From Nephromyces sp. MM_2019 (taxonomy: Eukaryota; Apicomplexa; Aconoidasida; Nephromycida), in assembly GCA_015657535.1 (NCBI GenBank), contig JADHZB010001749.1, positions 1,825 to 17,994 of the forward strand: a DNA stretch of 16,170 nt, in the 5' to 3' direction. The notes under the pieces are model-generated. The model was not told the DNA's origin and ran no database searches. It worked only from the letters and a program-made list of their open reading frames with translations. Below are positions 1 to 9,619 of this stretch, piece after piece; within the stretch, counting starts at the first letter, position 1, and every line of letters begins with the position of its first letter. The position numbers and the translations under genes were made by a program.

Positions 1-1158
1 TATGCACACCACACGTACACAAAACGCACAAACCAAACCCTGGATACACAAAAGCATGCAAGCACACACACCCAATACACACACACACACACATACTACT
101 GTGAAGCTAACCTTCAATAAGTTGATACTTCCATATATCAGCTGATCGCTCGCCACGAAGTTGAGCAATGAAATCCACCTGTGTGCAGAATCGCACACAC
201 TATCTAAGACAGCAAAAGTCAACAAAAAAGTCACTCATTCATTAATGAGATTATAAAGTAAATATTTGTACTGTGTCTGCATGTGTGTGTTTGCATTGCT
301 GCTTAGAATACTTCATGCAGCTATCGCATCAATTTTTATATCTTCAAAAGAAAAGCATGCTGAGCTTTCATGCAGCCAGCCTTTACATCTAGAGCTTCTC
401 ACTATCGAGATTTGTGTAAGTGCGAAAGTGCTTGAGTGTATAATTATCACTTGTGTGTATGTGAATTCCGTGTGTGTGCGCGAACTTCGTCTGTGTGCAA
501 CTATCACTTATGTGCTTGTGTGTCTACCGGTGCTCTTCTTTCTGCATCAACTTGGGACCAAAACGTCAACACAGAGAAAACTTGCAAGTAGTCGGCTTAG
601 CAGCAATGAGATGCTGGTATTCACTGCCAGTAAATTTAGCACTGCATGTTTAGCTGCATACACACCACCAAACACACACAGAGCTGCTAATCTTAAGGTA
701 GCATTGAAGCAAACGCTGGAAGAAGCATAAAAAAGCCGTAAAAGCTCTACTATTCTCCTTAACGAATGCTTTATTCAGCCAGTAAGGGCATCTTAAAGAA
801 ATCAAATCATCAAACGAAGAGTAAGCACACGCAAAATTCAGATAATAAAGAGGAATTGAAGAATTTCACTGCAAAATAAACTGAGCAGCTCGAAAATTCA
901 CTAGAAAACCACAAAATAATCGAAATTTCACACTGCAAAAACCCGAAAATTCTTGAAATCTCCCCAAAAAACCCCCAAAATAACCCAAATTTCATCAAAA
1001 AACACCGAAAAAATTCCCCAAAAAAACAGCCAAAAGCCGGCTATAATTCAGCGGAAAAAGAAGGAAAAAAATGCGGCATGCAAGAGGACAACCACCTCAA
1101 AAACAGCTTCACACACAAACACACGCCAAAAACCTTGTTTTCAAGCATTTCCACCCAC
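1..1158. other. CA/TG-rich flank without a supportable gene
   Basis: The first 110 bases are interspersed CA blocks. From about 250 to 550 the + strand carries TG blocks. Several frames are open between 540 and 730 on both strands: the + frame ends in a basic/acidic tail at 730, and the minus frame is hydrophobic with a good acceptor (cttcttccag) at about 721. No frame joins convincingly to another exon. From about 950 to 1070 the + strand is strongly A/C-skewed, with runs such as aaaaacccccaaaat; this is degenerate and not a telomeric array. I see no RNA gene. Confidence 0.4.
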
Positions 1159-1372
1159 CAGATTCCAACATTGCCTTCTCTAAAGCCGTCAAAAAATCGG
1201 TATCTTGATTTAAAACCTCTTTTTTTGAGGCATTTTCCGGGGTTAAAACGTCTTCAAAATCACCCCTATTATTACCCAATGAAGTGGGCTGATACATCGC
1301 AATGAAGCGATACAAGCCCCCTTCATTATTTCCCTCCCCTTCCGCACCCCTTCCATCTAACTCCTTCTTCAT
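1159..1372 (-). CDS. possible 5' exon of an unidentified gene
   Basis: The minus strand is open from an ATG at 1372 for 71 codons and then meets a GT donor (aatctg|gtgggt) at 1158. An in-frame TAA lies a few codons upstream of the ATG, which supports a first exon. The peptide starts MKKELDGRGAEGEG, has a mixed Gly/Glu/Asn-rich N-terminus and then a helical stretch ending TALEKAMLES. Composition is protein-like, with no CA-repeat artefacts until after the donor, where TG blocks on the sense strand look intronic. No family is recognised. I could not place the following exon: candidate acceptors downstream (for example at about 721) give several incompatible phases. It could be a chance open frame. 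Confidence 0.35.
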
Positions 1373-2990
1373 AACATTGAGAATTCGGTTCAATAAAAGT
1401 ACAACAAAAAAAATTTTTTATGACTTTGCCGCAGTTTCAGCAGTTTTTTAGGATTTTCTCTTTTTTTTCCTCTGCTGATTAATAGGACATTTTTTCCTAA
1501 ATTTCTCGCTGTTTTATCCAATTTTTTACTTTACCCTCGTATCCTCCTCTAATGTGGAACCTAATTATGAAATTTCTGAACTCTCTTCTCCTTGTCTATG
1601 AAAAACGACAAAATTTTTGAGAAGTTTAAAATTTGCTAGAATTCTCTAAAGAAATTAGCTCTACAGCCTTTATCCACTGAAATACATAGAAAAGGCGATA
1701 TTTTAAAGAAAATTGAAGAATTTCCCCATTATTTTTCATCTTTCAAGGAAGAAGTAGAAGAGCGGCGATACTTATGAAACAGCGAAGAGGGGGAGTCTTT
1801 GGGAATTTTTTTGCCTGAAAATTTCTCGTGAAAATATTTGTCTCTTTAGTTTGGATATTTTTTGTGCGTGTGTGTTGGGTGGAGACATGTGTGTGTGCGT
1901 GTTGGCTCGAACGTGTGTGTGGTTTAGTGGAGATATGTGTGTGTGTGTGTTCGGTCAAGCATGTGTGCGTGTGCTGTATCTGTGTACATTATTGCGTGAA
2001 GAAGTAGTATGAATGTGCTAATGCTCTGCCCTTCAAGGCTGCTAAGCCTGAAAGTTTACTGGCAGCGGCTCTCTCGGGAGCTGCCGGATCTGACTGTGTG
2101 TGATGCCTTTCTGGCCGCCCTATGCGATGAGATGAATCGCTTCCACACACACAGTTAGCACGCACACACACAGTTAACACATGGTAAGCAGGCAGCACTT
2201 ACCAATAATACTTTCACTAAACCATGCTACCCTCCTCACACCAATAACACCCTCAAATAAACCACCCCCCCCATACACACACTGATTTCCCGATCCGCAC
2301 ACACACAGCAAGTTCCACGCTTCGTACACAAACTAGTATGTTACCCAGCAACAGCGAGAACCATCACCCTCTGCTAAGCCCTTCTCCCTCTTCTTCTCAA
2401 TAAACTGCAAAACACTCTTCAAAAGCTCCCTTTTCCTCCTCTTTTAAACTGAAGAACTCCATCTTCTTCTTCATCACAAAAACGTCCAATAGCAGGCCTG
2501 AAAGTGCGTGAGTTTTACCCCTACTCCCTTCTCTTCACAAAGAATATCTCTTTTAATTTATCGTCGATGCAGAGGGAGAAGCCTCTTCTTCTTTTCTCCA
2601 TGCTTTTAAACTTCATCTTCCTCCAACTCTGAATTTTCCTCATTTGTGTGAAAACTGCACTTCATTGAATGTGTGGGTGTGTGGAAATGTTATAGCTTTC
2701 TTCATTGTGAATGCACAACACACACACGAGTGAGATGAAATGATATACACACGCACGTCAGATACACACGTGAAGTGCACACGAATTACACACATACATG
2801 CACACAACACATGATAGCACACACGCACCGCACACCATTCCGCACACACACCAGTCAACACAACACATGCACACAAAACACAGTACACAACACACGACCC
2901 AACACATAACACACACACACAATTTTTTTTCCAGTTCCCCCCTCTTGGTATTCTCTCTAATTTTTCCAGCTTCTTCCTGTTTAATGCAGC
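1373..2990. other. intergenic/intronic stretch, no confident gene
   Basis: Positions 1390-1860 are AT-rich and free of TG/CA blocks. TG blocks follow (1860-1985), then a GC-richer island at 2010-2150 that is open on both strands: a + frame from ATG 2009 of 49 codons with a helical middle, and a minus frame of 69 codons. Neither has convincing splice sites. CA blocks lie at 2145-2330 and 2700-2925. Positions 2380-2640 are strongly pyrimidine-rich on +, so the minus strand is open in several frames rich in Lys and Glu. One of these crosses a 27-nt GT-AG-like segment near 2500, but base composition alone could produce such frames. A good acceptor (cctgtttaatgcag) at about 2990 precedes gene 1. 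Confidence 0.4.
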
Positions 2991-3005
2991 AATTTTCGCA
3001 TCAAA

Positions 3006-6000
3006 ATGTTGACTTCCGCTGCGAATCTAACGACTGGAGGAAGGGAGCAGTATGTAAATCCCTCTAGTCATGTAAAGCTTAATCATGCGTATTATCAAGA
3101 TAACATAAGGAAGGAGATATCTTCAATAGAGGAGAATTTGAAGGATTGGTTCCTAACGAGACGTCTTCGAATGGAGGTAGGATATAGAATTTTTTTTGGA
3201 AGGAGATTGACGATTTGAAGTGGTTGAGTTTTTTGAGGTTTTTTCAAGGAAATTGAAAGAAGAAGAAGAAGCAGGAGAAGATAGGGCTGTTTGTAGAAGA
3301 GGCTAAGAAGAAGAAGCAGGAGAAGGAGGAGGAGGTGGGGGAGGACTTAGGACTATTTATAAAAGAAGAAGAAGAAGAAGGAGTTAAGGCTCTTTATAGC
3401 TAAATAGTAGGAACTGGGGGATCAAGATGATTTTGGATGTTTTAAACTCCCATATGTGAGCAAAAAACTGCCTTTATTCAACATTTCTTTGGAGTTTTTT
3501 TATGGTTTTTTGATGTCTTCCTCTGCATTTGCCTCTTATCATGGAATCTACTATTTGAGGACTGGATGGCAGGTTTTTTCCTTCTTCTATGCGCGAAATA
3601 TCTTTTGAAATGTCAATTTTTTCGAATTTAAATCTTCTCTTCATACATTCTTCTCTCTCTGATTCTTGTGTATGTGTGTGTGTTTTATCATCTAAACAGA
3701 GAAACATGGCGATAAAAAAGATGTTAGATAATCTCAACTTCACTGGAATCTCTCTAAACAATGAGAATGTTCCGTCTATCAACAAAGCACTCTGGAGTGA
3801 TCTCGTTGTTGGGAAGGTATTCTAATGAAGGAACCTTTTCTGGCGTGTGTATGTATATTTTGATGCGTACGTGAGCGTGTGTTTCTTCATCGTGTGTTGC
3901 TGCTTATTTCACTTCTGTGTGTGAAATTTGATGTATATATGGATACTGATTTCCTTCCCTTGTTTTAATCCCCCCGTCTTCCTTTGCTCTTACTTTTTTG
4001 TGTGTGCATTTTTACAATGTTCTTCATATTTGCTAGCTTTTGCTTGTATTTTTGCACGAAAAACTGCTCTTTACTCTGCACACACAGCCTGAACTTGAAG
4101 ATGAGCTCTCACAGGATGCTAAAGAGATGAAGGTATGCATGTGATGCTTTAGCCGTTTGTTTTGCTAGGAAGATGAAGCGCTTTTCCTCGATTAACAGCT
4201 TCTTCTTACTTTGGCTCTTCTTCATCTTCGATTTAGGGGTTTTTTTGGTGAAATTCTTCAGAGATTAGCGAATTTGCTGCAGGAATTGGAGCTTTTAATG
4301 TTGCTGCTGAATTTTCTGCTTCTTCATCTTTTTTAGACATTTTTTCTTTTTTTTGTCGAAGAATCTCAAATTTCATTCAATTTAACTCATTGTGCGTTGA
4401 ATCGGTGAGAAAGCTACTTGAAGGTGTTTTTTTTTGGAAATGGAGAGGTGTGTGTGTATTTTGTGTAGTGTGGTGTGTAATCTGTTGTGTGGTGTGTGTG
4501 GTTTGTGTGTATGACGTGTGTATCTGTGTATGTGTACTTTTTGCGTGTGATACTTGTATGTCTATGCGATTTATTCATGTGCGTGATCTGTGTGCTAATA
4601 ACTGTGTGTGTGCATATATGCCTTTTTTTGGTATGTGCTCACACATCACTTTCGGTCTGTGCTTTTGAGCGTGTGTTCTTCGTATCAAAGGCGATTTACA
4701 GTACATTAGAAGCCTCTTTTTTTCTTTATCCTCATACTTAGGCGGATATGTACTTCAAACTCTTCAAGAACTCCACAGATATGGAGCATCCCTGCCGTTT
4801 ACCCGGTTAGATTTTGAGGGGGTAGCAAGCCACACACACACGCTTAGTCTATCGACTAATTTTTTCTGTGTGCATGCGCAGAAAAGGGGGTGTACCTACA
4901 CCCACAGCTTTATCCTGATTGATGATTATATCCTGTAAAAAATATCTTCAAACTCGATTTGTCCATGCCATGTGTGTGTGTTTCTTTTTATATGTGTCTA
5001 TGAGTTAATTTTTTGTGTGTGTGTCTGTTTCTCTTTATGCAGTTTTTTGTGTGAGTTGCTCTTTGTGTGTATCTGTTTCTTTTCTTCCTTTTGCGTCTGT
5101 GTGTGTGTGCCTTGCCTTCTCTTCTTCTCTTGAACTACCACCCTCCTTCTCTAGTCTCATCGCTGATTATGGTGTGCTCTTATAAACTCTACTGCTTTCA
5201 GGTAGCAGATACCTGAGATGCCTACAGGATAATGTGGAATCTTCTTCGACGGTAATACTACACATTTTCTTTATATACTAAAGCTTTGTTTATCTGTGTG
5301 TGCTGAAAGGGCCACACACACATATATATCAGTTTTTAGTAGTTGAAGCATTTTCATACTATATTGCGTGTGAAGATTCTCTCGTGAAGATGCTGCACAC
5401 TCATCCTTGGGGTATACTTTGCCGTGAAGCTGTGTGCTACTGTTGCTTCTATTCATCAAATCTAAGGCGTGATGTGTGCTTGATGTGTGCGTGATGTATG
5501 TGTGCTTTTTTCTGTGTGTGTGACTTGTGTGTATCTGCTGCATAATTTATGTGTGACTGCTTAGCTCTAATTTTTGCTCTGTTCTGTGTGCGTTACATAT
5601 ATATCTCTCTCTTTCATTGTTTTATGTGTGTGCGTATTTGTTTTCTGCTCTCCCCTAGCCTTTATAGCCTTGTTCTCGTTTTCCCTCTATTTTACCTTCA
5701 CTTTGAGGTGTATGTACACTCCCCTTCTCGTCTCCTTTTTCTATGTACTGGAAATTTTCTACAGGAACGCTCCGATGCTTGCCTTCGGTCTTTTGGAGTT
5801 TTTGATGCATGCAGAGCTTCTCTACGTCAGCAACAAAGCCACATCCTCTCGTGAGTATTAAGCTTCATTTATATGCTAGTTTTGATGCGAGTGTACATAC
5901 GCACGAGCAATCAGAATGTGTGTAGGGTGTGTATGTGGTGTGTGCTTTGCCTTTCTCTGGAAAATTGCAATGTCTTGTGCGTATTTAGATGCTTTTTAAG

Positions 6001-6621
6001 TAGCTCTATGGGGTTAAAGGGAGCTCAATTCGTTTATGTGTGTGTGTTACTCAGAAAGTCCCTAGCAAAGCAAGAGGTAGATGATCTCCATGCGAAGGTA
6101 AGAAGATTGGCTGTTGTACGTACATTGCGATTGTTTTCTCGCTGTTATTCTGTGTGCACTGCGAAACAATGAGCTTCTGGAAGATGTGCTAATTACTTTG
6201 GAATGCTTTTGATGTCTGTGTCTGTGTGTGTGGGGGTGTGTGTGTCTTGATATGGGTATTTGTGTCTTGATGTGGGCATGTATGCGCCTTGATGTGAGTT
6301 TTTACGTGTTGCTGTGGTCTCTGGCGTATGTGTCTTGGTATGGGTGTGTATTTGTGAGCTCGTGTGTGTGTACTATCGGATAACTTGGTGTATGTATTGA
6401 CGTGTATATCTTCTGTGTGTCTTCTTCTGTGTGTTTACTTCTTGTGTGTATCTTTTTCTGTGTGTGTGGTACTGCTGGCTTGCAATGCACTGTTACACAC
6501 ACATGCTGAGCTTCTGTAACGACGTTTTCTCAACTTCTCACGCTTCTCCCTACTGTAGGCTCTCTTTGAGAGAAGGTCTTTGCTATTGGATAGGGTTGGT
6601 GATTTCTCCAGCAGTGGATGA
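3006..6621 (+). CDS. twin CX9C (CHCH-domain) mitochondrial-type protein, 8 exons
   Basis: Exons are 3006-3176, 3700-3816, 4088-4132, 4742-4805, 5202-5251, 5765-5850, 6055-6097 and 6559-6621. All phases agree and give 212 aa. Exons 4 to 6 encode CRLPGSRYLRC (Cys129/Cys139), a 15-residue loop, then CLRSFGVFDAC (Cys155/Cys165). This is two CX9C motifs, the hallmark of CHCH proteins that are oxidised by Mia40/Erv1 in the mitochondrial intermembrane space; the PC...LRCLQDN pattern recalls the COX23/CHCHD7 type. The N-terminal 128 residues are long for the family and helical, with an acidic segment PELEDELSQDAKEMK. The tail after Cys165 is charged and helical. The intron between Gly133 and Ser134 splits the first CX9C and uses a weak donor, gttaga. 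The ATG is inferred: an acceptor at about 2990 leaves open an upstream exon. The stop is TGA; a further in-phase exon near 6702 would require reading through it. The exact CHCH subfamily is not determined. Confidence 0.88.
3257..3399 (+). repeat. polypurine tandem triplication in gene 1 intron 1
   Basis: Three degenerate units of about 40-58 bp each begin with (agaaga)n, pass through caggagaag or ggag, and end in a ggct...tttat or ggcta segment. They start near 3257, 3305 and 3363. The tract lies wholly inside intron 1 (3177-3699) and is open in several frames only because it is purine-rich. Confidence 0.7.
5295..5320 (+). repeat. TG/CA hairpin in gene 1 intron 5
   Basis: tgtgtgtg at 5295-5302 and cacacaca at 5313-5320 are perfect complements separated by a 10-nt loop, about 45 nt inside the donor of intron 5 (5252-5764). 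In the transcript this would be an 8-bp UG:CA stem. It is the tightest example of the paired repeat blocks seen in most introns here. Confidence 0.6.
6240..6346 (+). repeat. about 21-bp minisatellite in gene 1 intron 7
   Basis: About five degenerate copies of gtgtcttgatatgggtatt with starts near 6242, 6262, 6284, 6305 and 6327. Copies diverge by substitution but keep the ctt(g)gt/atgggt core and one TG block each. It lies within intron 7 (6098-6558). Confidence 0.7.
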
Positions 6622-7248
6622 AGGTAGAAGTTGTGTGTGTGATGATATTTTAGTGTGTGAAATCTGTTGTATCTCTTATTGGTGTGTATGTACACATACC
6701 AATAGGCATGATGAAAGGCTTAAAGCTGAAAGAAGGCGAGCGTTTGGATGCCACACACACAAAAGCTTTAGCTTTCTTAGTTCCTATCCTGTAGCCTCCT
6801 CAATGTTAAGAAGCAGTAGATTGGTGTGCTTGCACAATCGTGTAGTCAATTCCATACAAATAGGAAAATAACACACACAATAGTTTACTCTACAATGCAC
6901 ACACAAGAGGTCACACTACAATTGGCACACAACAATTCACACTGCATTGCACACACTAAGATGCATACACAGGGCGACATACACACCACAATACTCAAAA
7001 AATGGACGCACACCCTCTTAAGCACACACGAGAAGCATCACACACAAAACACATGCTGCTTGTGCCCAACAACCTGCGCACACACGCAAGCACACTGGCT
7101 ACTCCGAGCATTGAAAGTTGCCTTTTTACTTACTCTTCTGAGCTACGAGCAAAGAGCTGAGCACACGCCCGTGTATGCTGTGCTTTCAAGTAGGAGAAAT
7201 AAGTGTGTAACAGAATGCATTCTCTATAGAAATGTTCTACAGACGCTA
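6622..7248. other. gene 1 3' flank, CA-rich, no confident gene
   Basis: After the gene 1 stop, an acceptor-like ccaatag at 6701 is followed by a charged open segment (HDERLKAERRRAFG) that runs on to a TAA at 6871. It could be a further gene 1 exon only if the TGA at 6619 is not the end. From 6870 to 7110 the + strand is dense in CA blocks (gcacacac, tgcacacaca) set in short unique spacers, with some near-repeats such as tacaattggcacacaacaattcac. I see no polyadenylation signal that can be singled out. Confidence 0.4.
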
Positions 7249-7376
7249 AAACCTCTATCGCATCCGCCGTGCTTCTCTGCTGCACACACACACGCCCTGT
7301 ACCTCCTCTTTAAAGTATCTATCGTATCTGCCCTACTTATCTGTCGCACACACATTCCCTTCATACCTCCTCTGTA
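7249..7376. repeat. 64-bp tandem duplication
   Basis: Two copies with an exact 64-bp offset: ctatcg at 7255 and 7319, and acctcctct at 7301 and 7365. Identity is roughly 75 percent. Each copy contains one CA block, and the number of CA units differs between copies with a compensating change nearby. Read on the minus strand, each copy carries gaggaggta, which resembles a splice donor. The minus strand is open through both copies, but no gene is recognised. Confidence 0.75.
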
Positions 7377-7439
7377 AAGAACGAGATCACGAAGTGTCCC
7401 AACTTTTTCTCTTCGCAAAGGCCATGTCTTCCTCAAAGC

Positions 7440-7625
7440 AGTCATTTGCGCACAAACAGACTAGACCACACACGCATACACACGGACCAGACAATGGCAA
7501 CACACGTGCGCGAGCAAACACGCACACGCACATACACAGGCGAACGGACACACACACGAACACGCATACGCACGCACACGCACACGGTGACTAGACAAAT
7601 ACCACGCACACACTACTACATGTGT
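7440..7625. repeat. CA-rich low-complexity tract
   Basis: Interspersed CA/CG-containing blocks (cacgcacacgcacatacacagg and similar) fill this stretch on +. Frames read through it only as His/Thr/Arg repeats, which are not credible protein. Confidence 0.7.
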
Positions 7626-7776
7626 GGCCGGCAGTAAATTTATAAGCGTTCACGCATACATTTGACTGCTTCTTGGAGCTTTTCTATACTTTCCCATGAA
7701 GAACAGGTGATATTCAGAAAAAGTAGTGGATAGCTGCTGATGAATAGTATGAAAACTTCGATGAAGATGAGAAGCT

Positions 7777-8381
7777 TTAAGATTCTTTGAAAGCATCAAA
7801 CTCGAGAGAGTAGCTGTGTGTGCAATTAATCGATAGTTTCAGTAGGAAAAAACCAGTAAGATGCACTTAAAATGCTGAGAATTTTTGAGACTCTGAGGAT
7901 GAACGAGGGGAAGCTGTGAGGAGGATGAGTATGGCGCGTGTAGGTGTTTGAGGGTGCATGTATGTGTGTGAGGATGTGTGTGTGGTTGTGTGGATCTTTG
8001 TATGTGTGTGCGGATGTGAGGATGTACGTGTATGTGTGTGGATGTTTGTGTGAGGGTCTATCTGTGTGTGAGGATATTTGTGTGAATGTGTGGCTGTGTG
8101 TGAGGCTGTGTGGATATGCAGCTTTGTATGAAGCTGTGCTAATGTGTGTACATGTGTATACATTTGTGTGGCTCTTTGGCTGTGTGTGCTGCTCTGTGTG
8201 TTTAAACTATCGGTTACCGGAAGGCACATGCACATATCTCTCAAACTTGTTTTTGTGCAGATACCTTTTGTGTGTGAATGTTCTTCATGCACATCTTCTC
8301 CATTTCATCTTCCTGTTGCTCTTCAACTGTTACCTGAGATAGAAACCTGCCCCACTGCTGAGATATCCTCTCAGCTGAAGA
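7777..8381 (-). CDS. possible 3' end of an unidentified minus-strand gene (3 exons)
   Basis: A phase-consistent chain is visible on the minus strand: exon 8381-8265 (39 codons, SSAERISQQWGRFLSQ then an acidic EEQQEDEMEKM segment), donor aaaag|gtatct; exon 7913-7867 after acceptor cctcctcacag; exon 7813-7777 after acceptor gcacacacag, ending YSLEFDAFKES and TAA. Introns are about 351 and 53 nt. The sense strand is purine-rich in the first exon, as in genes 1 and 2. Weak points: the second donor (taa|gtgcat) is poor; a different acceptor and donor in the first exon give another open frame; and the + strand is also open at 8261-8398 after a good acceptor (ttttgtgcag). A further minus exon may lie at 8867-8813, but its phase does not join directly. 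No family recognised. Confidence 0.33.
7930..8210. repeat. TG-rich degenerate array
   Basis: Imperfect units of the type tgtgtgaggatg and tgtgtggatgtt repeat with a variable spacing of about 12 to 18 bp. On the minus strand the same DNA would be the CA-rich intron of the exon chain at 7777-8381. Confidence 0.65.
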
Positions 8382-8399
8382 CTATTAATAGCCCCTGAA

Positions 8400-9360
8400 A
8401 GAAGCTTTGAGGGTATCACACTTAATACTACATTAGAAGCAGAAACTAGCTGAATAAGGCGTTGTGTGTGTGTGCAAAAAGGTGTGCTTAGCGCTGCTCA
8501 GATTCGCCTCCTAGCTTGTGCTAAGGAACTGCTGAGGGTGAGACAGGAGCCGTGTGTCAACCAGTGTGTGTAACGACGAGATTGAGCAATTGTGTGTGCG
8601 TTGAACCGGCAAACGCTGCTTCTTTGTGCGTGTGTGAGTGTGTGCGTGTATCTTTTGTAGCTCTACTTCCTGTAGAAACGCCAAGCTATTAAGTATTGTA
8701 GCATAGCTGGAGAACCTAGCATTAGCACCTTCGGCTTGTTACTCTAAGGAAAACTCTCCGAGATATTCCCAGTCATGCTAGCTATTCTGAATGTTCACAC
8801 ACACACGCACACAGTGGATTAAAAAAGGTATCTGCAAGAAGCAGTAGCTTTGAAAGTTGAGTTTCTACTGCAGTGGAAAGGCGAGATGATGGATAACCCT
8901 CAGTGCGTGCGTGTGTGTGTGTGTTGTGCTCCTTCATCTATAATGCAGATTTGTGTTGTTAGGCAGCTGCTCACTTAGTAGAGGCTGCTGTTCACACGCT
9001 TGATAGGGGCAGCTACTCAAACACACTTACTAGAGGCAGCGTCTTACACTCATTGGAGAAGGCTAGCTTACTAGAGGCTGCTGGTCTCTTAATAGAGGCA
9101 GCTACTCAAACACACTAGCGGCTCCTGCTCACACACACGCTAGAGACGATTTGATGTATTCTCGAGCGGTGTTAAATCCCTCCTTTAAAGATGATGCAGC
9201 TTTTGATTGCGCAGCCGATAAACTCATCGTCCTCTTCGCTCCCTCCCGTTAACTTACCTCCGACTAGTTATAACCCCAAAATATCTCATGTGTGTGTGCT
9301 AGCTCCATTGAGAAAGCTAGCTACTCCGCATTAACTTCATCTGGAGAGGCACACACCACT
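8400..9360. repeat. gene-poor stretch with an interspersed 'tagaggcagc' repeat
   Basis: Positions 8978-9145 hold about six copies of a roughly 25-bp motif built on ctta-tagaggc(a/t)gc. Within it, ggcagctactcaaacacact occurs twice exactly (9008-9027 and 9097-9116), giving a higher-order 89-bp period. A related fragment, gagaaagctagctactccgc, recurs at about 9309. TG blocks lie at 8460-8475, 8630-8650 and 8908-8925, and CA blocks at 8795-8812 and 9128-9140. Short open segments bounded by splice-like sites exist on both strands (for example minus 8867-8813, ETQLSKLLLLADTFFNP) but none links into a gene. Confidence 0.55.
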
Positions 9361-9545
9361 CAGTGCTACATACTAATATCACTCTACACATACACCAGTG
9401 CTACATAAAAGTTTCATCACACGCACACACTAGTCCTACACACGAGTCTTGTCACACACATACACCAGTACCACATAAAAGCCTCATCGCACACACACCA
9501 GTACTGCATACGAGTCTTGTCACACACATACAACACACACCAGTA
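9361..9545. repeat. 35-bp minisatellite, about 5 copies
   Basis: Units start with cagt-ctacata or tagtcctacaca at 9361, 9396, 9431, 9466, 9499 and 9541 (spacings 35, 35, 35, 33, 42). Each ends in a CA block such as tcacacacatacac. Alternate units share cgagtcttgtcacac (at about 9443 and 9510) and ataaaag-ctcatc (at about 9405 and 9475), so a two-unit, roughly 70-bp higher-order repeat is likely. Confidence 0.8.
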
Positions 9546-9619
9546 CTCTCAAGGGAAACGCCATTTGCTTTCACAAGTTGATATACATGCAAAACTCAGG
9601 CTATCTCTATTCGCTTCAG

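Noticed and set aside
266..730. 154-codon + strand open frame
   Set aside because: Its first two thirds are TG-driven Cys/Val/Leu sequence with no splice support. The last third is open on both strands.
951..1065. AAAACCCC-like runs resembling ciliate telomere repeats
   Set aside because: The runs are irregular in both A and C number, internal to the window and without tandem register.
2396..2640. Lys/Glu-rich open frames on the minus strand crossing a 27-nt GT-AG-like segment
   Set aside because: The minus strand here is polypurine, so several frames are open at once and all look charged. There is no domain and no unique splice solution.
7867..8292. Long minus-strand frame of His/Thr/Ser repeats
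   Set aside because: It is the translation of the TG/CA-rich array; no protein-like composition outside the repeat.
8261..8398. + strand exon after acceptor ttttgtgcag, Cys/Ser/Pro-rich, ending TGA
   Set aside because: The minus strand of the same DNA is purine-rich, gives a more protein-like sequence and has its own donor. The + reading has no upstream partner exon.
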